The notes under the pieces are model-generated. The model saw nothing but the letters and a program-made list of their open reading frames with translations, had not been told where the DNA came from and did not search any database. Below are positions 55,831 to 64,000 of a stretch of DNA of 64,000 nucleotides, piece after piece. Source of the DNA: Ricordea florida (Eukaryota; Cnidaria; Anthozoa; Corallimorpharia; Ricordeidae); contig OX453283.1 in NCBI GenBank assembly GCA_949710005.1, forward strand, positions 20,245,504 to 20,309,503, written 5' to 3'. A program made the translations under genes and the position numbers. Numbering within the stretch: position 1 is the stretch's first letter; each line of letters begins with the position of its first letter.

Positions 55831-56500
55831 ATGTCAAACAAATTGATTTTATGGAGAGGCCAGGCTCGTACCAAACTTTTCAAAACTACAGGAAATTTAA
55901 ATTTTGATCTCACAAATACAATAATGGATATGACAAGACCTCTAGTTGAGATGAGGTCAAGAGTTATTCAATCCTCTTCACATTTGGTTTACAAAGGTGA
56001 TGGACAGCGACGGGAAGAGAACGTCTTTTCTTTGTGTTTGTCATGCCAAGTCTTGGGATAAGCAAAAATTAAACATTGAAGAGGATTTCAAGTCTGATGG
56101 AGTAAAGAGGGTCATCATTGCCACCTGTGCTCTCACATGGGCATAAACGTTCCTCAAGTTAGATATATTGTCCAGTGTGGCCCAACAATAAGCAAAGTTA
56201 ACCTTATGCAACAAGCTGGTAGAGGTGGAAGGGATGGTAGCCATGCATACTGTGTCACAGACTACATCAAACATCAATTGTTCAGGTACTCCAAAGACGT
56301 CAAATCAGTTGTCAATGCAAAAGAATGTCAAAGACAAGCATTATACAACCATTTTAGTGACACTGTTTTGCCACTGTCCCCAAGTCATTTGTGCTGTTCA
56401 AATTGCAACAAGAAATGTGCATGTGACCATGGAGGTGACCTTTTAAAACATTTCTTAACATTTCCCTTCCAGCAGTATTTTTGTAATATCAATTTGTTTT
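55831..56500 (+). pseudogene. RecQ-type helicase fragment
   Basis: The plus strand encodes helicase motif V (KRVIIATCAL, then MGINVPQVRYIVQCG after a one-base shift near 56133) and motif VI (QQAGRGGRDG), followed by a Cys-rich tail (CCSNCNKKCACDH) like the zinc-binding region of RecQ proteins. An N-terminal piece at 55831-56060 is less certain. Motifs I-IV (ATP binding, DEAH) are absent from the window, so only the C-terminal half of the helicase core is present. Such fragments are repeated in coral genomes. A functional product is unlikely. Confidence 0.7.
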
Positions 56501-56712
56501 CAGTAAAGGTCACAAATAAAATGAATTATCTGATGTGTCCAGAGGTACATGACTAATGAATTTCTTATAAAGCTTCACAGGGCAGCGCTCTCTTTTCTCA
56601 ACATTTTCATATGCTCTTACAATCTTATTTTTGAGTTGTAAATGAGCCAGGCCTCCATTATCACATCTTCCACATATTGCAAATACTCTGCACCACACTC
56701 ATCGGTATATAC

Positions 56713-56844
56713 AGGAATATATTGCCAAACTACAAGAGCATTGACAATTATACTTGCCATAGAACCCCGTGATACAATGCACAGGAAAAGATCAGGCCAG
56801 ATCCAGAATTTACCTGTAAATCTGACATCTATGAGATAAGAAAA
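56713..56844. repeat. Dispersed duplication, copy 1
   Basis: 132 bp that recurs at 57991-58121 in the same orientation, with a handful of differences. It begins AGGAATATATTGCCAAACTA. No coding function was recognised. Confidence 0.92.
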
Positions 56845-57990
56845 TATATACGGTATATACATCGTCGATTATCGCTTGCATTACTTTTGGACAATACTGT
56901 AAGGATAACTGAGAATTCTTCATTCTTAGGTTTCTGTGTTCTTGCCCTGCTCGCAACGCAAAGCAATTTCCCAAAACAAAAAGTACAGTATTTCTAAGTA
57001 TTGGGGCATGTCACAAAAACCGCCTTTTGTCTCAAATATTCCATCTGATCTGGAGTTATGAATTCTGCTTGACAAGTAATCCTACCCATTCCTTCCCTCG
57101 CCCTCTCTTTTAAGACATAAGTTAAGGCCAAATTAAAGAATACAACCCTTCTTATGAATTAAAAATAGGGGTCCCTAACGTTGGAAACGAAGATAACTTT
57201 GTAAACTACATATCATTTCATAAATGGCCTTGCCAGGGTGTTCTTATCTGTCTTCCTTCCTTCCTTACTTCAGCCACAAACTGAGCCAAGAAAAATCAAG
57301 ATCCTCATCGGACATCTCGTCAATGGGTTGGTTTAGCACAGTCTTGGCACTGTTCTCTACCTTTAACACAGCTTCATTTCTCGTCATTCTTCAAAGATAT
57401 TTAGCGCCCAATTCCACTTGCTTTGACTAGCACCAGAAACCCAGCTGTCTTCAAACCTCTGACATTCATCAAATGAGATTGGTGCACAAAATCTTCCACT
57501 CCCTAATAACAATCAATTCTCCTGGTTACACAATAAATAAAAACTAAAAACAACAAAAGAACTCACTTCCTACAGAGAGAATCAGAAATTTCTCTCCCCA
57601 TCAGCTAGCGAAACAATATAGGAGCAACTGACGAGGTTCACTATACAACTGAAACTGCAGTATTGCTTGAGAATTACTATGGAGAACATACTAACTAGCG
57701 ACGTTAACCTCTTGCTGGTTCCATCACCAACAAAAAAAAAGCAATAGCGATGTAGAACTGAGCTAGGAAGAGACGAACCTGCCAGGAATGTCGAGCTTCA
57801 GAAATAATACAAAGTTCTCATGGAAGCATCCCTAATGCTCAAATGCCAAGAGAAAGCCGTAAACATAACCGTGAAACGCGGGAAGAAAAAGCTCACAGAC
57901 ATGACAGTAGCAACAGCAATTACGGTTGACCCAGAAAGCGCCAACGCTCTGACAAAAAGACCACCCTGTAGATGTCAGTAACAAAATGTG
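56845..57990. other. Spacer between the duplicated blocks; no gene recognised
   Basis: No supported gene. Frames on both strands are short. Confidence 0.4.
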
Positions 57991-58121
57991 AGGAATATAT
58001 TGCCAAACTACAAGAGCATTGACAATTATACTTGCCATAGAACCCTGAGATACAATGCACGGGAAAAGATCAGGCAGATCCAGAATTTACCTGTAAATCT
58101 GACATCTATGAGATAAGAAAA
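57991..58121. repeat. Dispersed duplication, copy 2
   Basis: 131 bp, the second copy of 56713-56844, with one base missing and a few substitutions. Confidence 0.92.
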
Positions 58122-59051
58122 GATGCAGAACATAAACTGCTAGGAGCGTTAAAGAAATTCCACTACCGCAGCATAGAGAAAAAACAAACCAAAACTTAGA
58201 GAACTTGAGCGAAAATGGCATTCTAGAATTGTATCTAGTACATTGAATATCACTGATGTAAAGTGACACCATGTTGAGAATAGAGAGATCAGTGTGACAG
58301 CTAATGTACAAAGGTCAGCCAGCAACATCCAAGCACAAATAGACCAGCTTAAACAAATGATGGAAAACCTAGAAAAGAAAAAAAGAATAAATAGAGTGAA
58401 TCTTACCCTTGCCTGCTGTCTAAGTGTACAGAGATCTAAGAGGGGGATTAATACTGAAAAACAGAAAATAAGAAATAAGAAACACAATACACACACAAAA
58501 ATAGCATGCCAGGGGTGCCATAGAAGTACACGAGTCGAACAAAGAATACATAAAGAACCTCTGAAATATAAAAGTCACAACTCATCAGACCAATGTACTT
58601 TCAATGGGGCTTAAGTTTATTCCTACACCCGTGACAAAAGAAAATAACAGGCATCAACTGGTGCAACATCATTTTACGAGACGAATGCATCTCTAACATA
58701 TCAATCACAGTGAGGGTAACAAACCACACCCCTTCCATGTTAAATCAAACTGGAACCCACCAGTTCAACCATCAGTTACACTAGAAAGCTACCCAGAAGA
58801 GGTTAAAGGGATACTCTACACTATATTTCAACTTTTGCTCAAAATGTAGCATATGCACTATAAAAACTTATGAGAGACAGAAAAAGCGGGAGAAATAAAT
58901 TCTAACAACTGAAAACTGCACTAGAAAAGCGAAATTTCGCTCAATTCGAGGAATGGAAGTGAAACGGACAACTTTTCAGGCACATGATCAATGACGTAGA
59001 AAGGAGAACTCGATTAGTGCCATCGCTTGTTTCACAAAGGTTATAGTTAGC
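58122..59051. other. Sequence before the P2X7-like gene
   Basis: A Gln/Lys-rich frame at 58294-58614 is not recognised. The stretch just upstream of 59052 is probably the promoter and 5' UTR of the next gene. Confidence 0.4.
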
Positions 59052-59949
59052 ATGGAGTCGGGGGATTCATGTAGTTCTTCTGTTTCTTCTCAAGAACACT
59101 CTACAGAAGACACAACCTGGGAAGGATGTCAAGGAACGCAGCCATATCTCTTTGAGCCTTACAACAGTGAGGCTACCACAGATACGGACTCCCCAAATGA
59201 GTCCGATGAAGAAGAATTCGAACGATTGCAAAACACAGACTGGTAAGAGATCAATCTACTTCTTGTGGCGAGTTCTCTTTACAACCCGTAATTTTGTAAC
59301 TTGATTTTTTAAGCGAATAAATGAGTTCAAGATGACAACAAAGTTATCTTGTTGTGGTCTTTATGATGGAATTGTTCTACGTGTATTTTCGTGCGCAGAT
59401 ATCCACAATATCGATGTGTGATTCACAATATCGATGTGTGAAATAATTCTCGGCTGGAATGTGTTTTTGTGTTCATATGCATAGCTCATAAGCTCTGGGT
59501 CATAAGCGAAAATCTCGATTGGAAATTGTAGGTGTAAGTGTGGAAGCTGCCAGAGACTAAATCGAGTTGTAGAGTGCATTTGTTGTGCTGAAATTGACTG
59601 CGTCGTAGCCAAAAACAAACAAGCTGTTGAGGCAGAAGGACTGGCCGAACCTCCCATTTGCATCACACGGCATCCAGGGTTCCACACCGTTTGTTTGAAT
59701 CGCTGGGTTCTGCAGACGGCATGGTACCAGTACAAGCAACAATACCAAGATTCTTATGAAGGGCCATCTCACAAACAAAATAGACACATAGCCTACAGGC
59801 AGTTGGCGAGGTGGTGCTGGGGTCTCTTGGGAAAGGAAGTGCGAGTGGTTCTGCCATCATGTGCTGTGTGTTTCATACGAGCACACTTCCCTCCTCTAGG
59901 GCTCGAAGAAGACTTCGTATTTGAAGGATTTCACTTTCCAGACGAGTAA
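59052..59949 (+). CDS. P2X7-tail-like cysteine-rich protein, two exons, intact
   Basis: Exon 1 is 59052-59242 (ATG, donor GTAAGA); exon 2 is 59532-59949 (acceptor TTGTAG, stop TAA). The join splits the Trp codon (TG plus G) and the 202-residue frame is uninterrupted. The N-terminus is Ser/Glu-rich with YLFEPY and a DEEEFERLQNTDW lead-in. Exon 2 gives CKCGSC, VECICC, PPICITRHPGFHTVCL, RQLARWCWGLLG and VVLPSCAVCFIRAHFP. This is the cysteine-rich cytoplasmic tail of P2X7 receptors, which binds zinc and GDP in the rat protein. Here it stands alone, without channel membrane segments, as in many cnidarian and fish gene families. Its role is unknown. It is the only multi-exon gene in the window with no lesion. 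Confidence 0.88.
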
Positions 59950-60727
59950 TTGTTTTAATACTGTGTAGTATTTCAACTGAGCTTCTAGTTGACCCTACTA
60001 GTCTGTTGGGGTTTTCCTTGAAATTATAACTGATGAAATAATCGCATCTAGGGTGATTGGATAAGATACTTTGAAGAACATATTTATATTGTGAAGATGG
60101 TAAACATTCTAAGACCCTCATTTAATGTTTTATTTTCCATTTCACTTTGTGTCACTGAGGCAGTCTACTAAGACTGATCGAAGATCCTTGCATTTATGAG
60201 ATCAGTGGAGTATTACTAACAACAACAGGGACTGCAGAGGGGGAGGGGCTGGCAGGGCTAAAGCCCTACCACTTTTATTGCTGGGATTTATTTTCTAGGG
60301 CTTCAGATGATGTGGACAAAATTTGGATTTTTCTACTTGAAAGTAATATTGACCAGTAGTATTGGCCAGATTTTTTAGCCCTACCACTTAAAAATGGTCT
60401 CTGCTGTTCCTGAACAACAACAACAGCAATACTCTTTATTTTCTTTCATTTTAGTATATAATTCTAATGAAATTAATTTTGACTTCAGTTTGACTATGGC
60501 TAGATTTCACTAATTGTATGGCTGTTTGTTTAACAATATATTGCAATGTGAACAGTGAATTGATCAAAGTCATCATCATTCACCATCTTTATTCACCTAT
60601 CACTATTCCTGACACTTTGACAGTGCTGATCTAGCAGTATGCAGGACACCTGTCAAATATGAACTCACTTTACTTCAACTTCTGCTACGGTCCAGTGACT
60701 TATAAGAGAACTCTACTAAAGCCACCA
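59950..60727. other. 3' flank of the P2X7-like gene, no gene recognised
   Basis: A phrase AGCCCTACCACTT occurs twice, near 60262 and 60380. No supported coding region. Confidence 0.4.
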
Positions 60728-60860
60728 TATACAGTGGAACCTCAAATTAACAAAGTCGCTGGGGACCTGCCAAATTTGCTCATTAAAGCGAGGGTTTGTT
60801 ATATTGAAAACCTCAATATAACGAATGTGAGGGGAAATGAGCGAAATGTTAGTTAATGAT
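60728..60860. repeat. Tigger/pogo-like terminal fragment
   Basis: CAGTGGAACCTCAAATTAAC at 60732 resembles the end of Tigger-type mariner elements, and an internal TATTGAAAACCTCAATATAACG echoes it. The other end was not found. A degraded miniature element is likely. Confidence 0.4.
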
Positions 60861-61318
60861 TGATTTGTAACACAGGGTGACTTCTGTCATGCAATTCAAT
60901 ACAATGCAATGCAATTCGTTACGTATGGTGGCTTTCAGTAGATATTATTTTCACTTTTGAGCAGACGTACAGTTTTTGTTTACAAAAGAATGACACTTTC
61001 AGAGTAGAGTAGCGATTTAAAAATGTTGCAACATGTAGGTTATCAAAGAGGGAAGTCGCAGATTATGGGTCACGTGCCATTGACGCGTCACGTGTATTTC
61101 ACTTGTTTTTAAAACACGGAGGATGTCAAATCTCAGTGGAAGTGACTAGCAAACGGAGAAACAGGGGCATTGGAATTCTTGGTTTTCACCTGACGTCATT
61201 GGAATTTCCATATTTGGGCATCGGCCATGTTGGTGCCCCTCGTGCGTGAAATTTATGTTAAGTAGAAGGCCAGTTCTGTATAGCTGGTTAGTTTTCTGCG
61301 CAATAAATCGGTTAGGAC
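60861..61318 (+). promoter_or_regulatory. Putative promoter of the SWIM-YqaJ-PHD-protease gene
   Basis: Two CACGTG E-box-type motifs (near 61072 and 61088) and a more GC-rich stretch lie within 260 bp of the ATG at 61319. Function is inferred from position. Confidence 0.35.
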
Positions 61319-64000
61319 ATGGAATTAGCAGAAGAAGAAGCTTGTGATGACTTGGAAAGTCTTGCTGCTAATATTCCCATGCTTTCTGAGTACGTGAAAG
61401 GCCTTGAAAGCCACGTAAAGTCGCGATATCTCCAGAAGATAACCCTCGTTAGAGTGGACCTGGCGAGCATTCCAAGTGATCAATTCGACCCAGAGTGTTT
61501 ACCCCCAATAGAATCCACTGATTTGCTGTCATATTTAGTGTTGGAGACCAGTCACTACACAAAAGAGCAGTTCAAAGCTTACAAAAGTTTGGAAGCTTAC
61601 AATCAGATGGTATCCGGATTTGTAACGTCGGTGCGAGGACTAGTGATTTCCGGAAAATTTGTTGTTGTCGCCAAAGTTCGTCATTCACAATGAATGAATG
61701 ACCCACTCGGATCATAGCCGAGGAAGATGGGACGATTCTTTCAGCGCACTGTCTAAATTGTAAAGCAGGCCTCGCTGAATCGTGCTCTCACGTTGCTAGT
61801 GTCCTTTTTTACATCGAGGCATGGAACCGAATACACGGCAAATTAGCTTGCACCCAAGTTAAATGTTCGTGGTTGTTGCCGACATATGTAAATGATGTCG
61901 AATATAAAAGGGTGAGAGACATTGATTTCAGATCTCCTAAAAATCTGAAACAAAGCCTCGACGAGAAAATCGACTCATTATCAAATGCCACTACGCCACC
62001 ACAACAGCATGCCACTGAACAGGGAAGGAGAACTCCTCTGAATTTTGATGCTAGACCTTCTTCAACCGCAGAAACTGCAGAAATGTCAGCCCTCTTGGAA
62101 AAACTTAATCGGTGTAATGTAAAACCTGTGGCATTGAGCCTTACCAAAGATTATGCTGATCAGTTTGTAGCTAAAAGTAGGAGTGTACCTGTTGTTTCAG
62201 ACTTAGTTGAAACTGTAAATCGTGAACTGCTGTACCCAGATCTCTTGAGGAAATGTGTAAATGTGCAGCTAGACATTTCAACGGAAGACATTAAGAACGT
62301 AGAACTTGACACAAGGTCCCAAGCAAAAGGGTCAGGATTTTTTAGACACCACGCAGGCAGAATTGGAGCTTCTGTGAGTGGCGCTGTTTGTCATTGTAAT
62401 CTAGCACAGCCTCCACAGTCCCTTATAAAGAGTATTTGCTATCCTCACTTGTTTAGTACAAAGGCAACACGGCATGGCTGCACTCATGAAGATGATGCCA
62501 TCAAAGCATATGAAGCTGAAATGAAAAAAAGTCATGTAAATTTCCAGCTGACAAGGTGTGGACTGTTTATCAATGAACAGCACCCATTTCTTCATGCAAC
62601 ACCTGACTTCCTGACCTCCTGTGATTGGAGAGGTGAAATGCCCAATCTGCATTGGTGAGGACTTTGACTTTGACAACATGCCTAGAAAAGGTAAATGGCA
62701 ATTTTCAGCTGGTACGAAGCCACCATTACTATTTTCAAGTACAGCAGCAGCTCTTTACTTTAAAGGAAAGAAAGTTCTGTGACTTTGTAGTTTGTGGAAT
62801 TGACAAGAAGGCACACATAGTAAATGAGCGTATTTATCCTGATGTTAAACACTGGGAAACTGCTTTACCCAAGCTGGAGTCTTTCTGGAGGATCTGCATT
62901 CTGCCAGAGATTCTTGGTCGTTGGTACACAAGGAGGAACACTTTACCAGTGCCTACAGCTGACGTTAATGGCATCTGTTTTTGTCGAGTTCAGCAGGATG
63001 AAGAAGTTATCTCATGCAGCAATAACAATTGCCCTTTTGTCCAATTCCATCGCTCATGTTTAGCTCTAGATTCAGTGAAAATTTCCAAAAAATGATACTG
63101 TCCTCACTGCAGCAGACTGCCACAGTTTAAGCGTGGAAAGAAAGCAAAGAAATCTGCCAAGTCAACTTCAGTAGTACAAGGTGCCTTGAATTGTGACACT
63201 ATTTGCACTTGTCAATCCAAACCAAATTCAACAGACAAATTGTTAGAATGCCATGGTGCAACATGTAGGAGTGGCAAATATTTTCATCTTCATTGTTTAA
63301 ATCTTAAAAGGATGCCAAACAATGCAAAGACTACCTGGAAATGTGCTGGATGTAAGAAAGCTAATGCAACTGCTCCAGCTACTACCACATGTGCTTCTTC
63401 TGCAGTTTTGTCTCCTGAATCTTCAAAATCAGTTGACAGTGCAAGTGCTTTCAGTAATGAGGATGATGTTACATTTGTTAAAGAGAAGAAAGGAAAAACC
63501 AACAAACAAAGTCCTCTGGCTAATTTAGAAGAGTCTGATTATCAGATCATTTTTTATCCCCTTGGATGGCTTAATTGTGACATAATACACATGGCTCAAG
63601 TACTTTTGCATGAGGCAAAGCCTTCCATTGAAGGTCTTCAACAACCTACACTGGGCCCTGCAAGAAATTTTGATGTGGTATCTTCTGAGTTCATTCAAAT
63701 TCTGCATACAGGGAATGATCATTGGGTCTGCATCAGCTCCATAGGATGTGTACCTGGCTATGTAAATTTGTATGATAGTCTCTTTGATGACATTATCAGT
63801 GAAGAGGTTGAAGATCACACAAGTGACTTGTTGGGTGGTAGTTTAGTGGGACTTAATTTTGTTCCTGTTCAACAACAATCCAATGGAAGTGACTGTGGTG
63901 TTTTTGCCATAGCTTTTGCCACTTGCCTTGCTCTGGAAACAGACCCTAGGCAAGTAACTTTTGATGTCAATGGAATGAGACAACATTTAGCTTCATGTTT
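61319..64000 (+). pseudogene. SWIM-YqaJ-PHD-PHD-Ulp1-like protease gene, damaged, runs off the end
   Basis: Order of regions: N-terminal helical part (from ATG 61319), SWIM finger ([16 protein letters not shown], about 61748), YqaJ-like nuclease fold ([38 protein letters not shown]), then a first PHD finger (ICFCRVQQ, HRSC, YCPHC), a second PHD finger (ICTCQS, FHLHC, WKCAGC), and a C48/Ulp1-type cysteine protease (HWVCIS, NLYDSL, QQQSNGSDCGVFA: His, Asp, Gln and Cys all present). Lesions: TGA at 61691; shift near 61712; shifts near 62626 and 62676; TGA at 63093 where the first PHD needs Trp. From 63096 the frame is open to the last base. Such proteases remove SUMO or similar tags. One-exon structure hints at a retro-copied or transposon-borne gene. 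Confidence 0.78.

Noticed and set aside
1-64000. CRISPR arrays, prokaryotic operons, ribosome binding sites
   Set aside because: Spliced genes, retroelements and microsatellites show a eukaryotic nuclear genome; no regularly spaced repeats of the CRISPR kind were seen.

Overview
This window looks like a transposon-dense stretch of an anthozoan cnidarian genome, probably a stony coral or close relative. The evidence is AT-rich sequence, spliced genes with GT/AG junctions, and typical cnidarian multi-copy families: P2X7-tail-like, SWIM/YqaJ, DDE_Tnp_4, RecQ-like fragments and 2A-containing LINEs. The species is an inference. I see no rRNA, intact tRNA, CRISPR or prokaryotic operon. The families were named by reading the translations, not by a database search.

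Layout. 2.08-4.39 kb: a complete but dead piggyBac element with TTAA target sites. 5.3-11.1 kb: exons of one or two host-like genes, including a Myb/SANT-like protein, with a Penelope-like fragment and simple repeats. 12.05-37.16 kb: one nested locus. A SWIM/YqaJ-type gene (12.055-12.591 and 35.984-37.157 kb) is split in its zinc-finger codons by an L1-type LINE with a 12-bp target duplication. ORF1 of that LINE is split by a 17.6-kb element (13.395-31.015 kb) with short inverted ends and an 8-9-bp duplication. That large element carries one long multi-exon gene (DUF6589-like region, RING-like cysteine cluster, cysteine-peptidase-like end). It was later hit by a Gypsy LTR element (14.405-20.156 kb, LTRs 200/201 identical), a 2A/PHD LINE (about 21.73-25.36 kb) and another LINE (about 26.26-27.65 kb). 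A further LINE tail sits in the L1 at about 31.16-31.54 kb.

37.3-42.8 kb: a Harbinger-type DDE_Tnp_4 pseudogene and a near full-length LINE, both on the minus strand. 43.097-46.642 kb: a DNA transposon with 277-bp inverted repeats, a target duplication and two convergent genes, one encoding an integrase-core transposase. 46.7-58.5 kb: fragments (ISXO2-like transposase, Penelope-like endonuclease, tRNA-like SINE, Myb/SANT-like pseudogene, RecQ-like helicase, a 132-bp duplication) in otherwise featureless sequence. 59.05-59.95 kb: an intact two-exon P2X7-tail-like gene, the best candidate for a working gene. 61.3-64.0 kb: a SWIM-YqaJ-PHD-PHD-Ulp1-like protease gene, damaged by frameshifts and stops, which runs off the window end.

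The genes do not form a pathway. The layout records successive insertions. The most notable object is the 17.6-kb nested element, because removing it restores the interrupted LINE reading frame exactly, and because its gene is not one I know as a described transposase.
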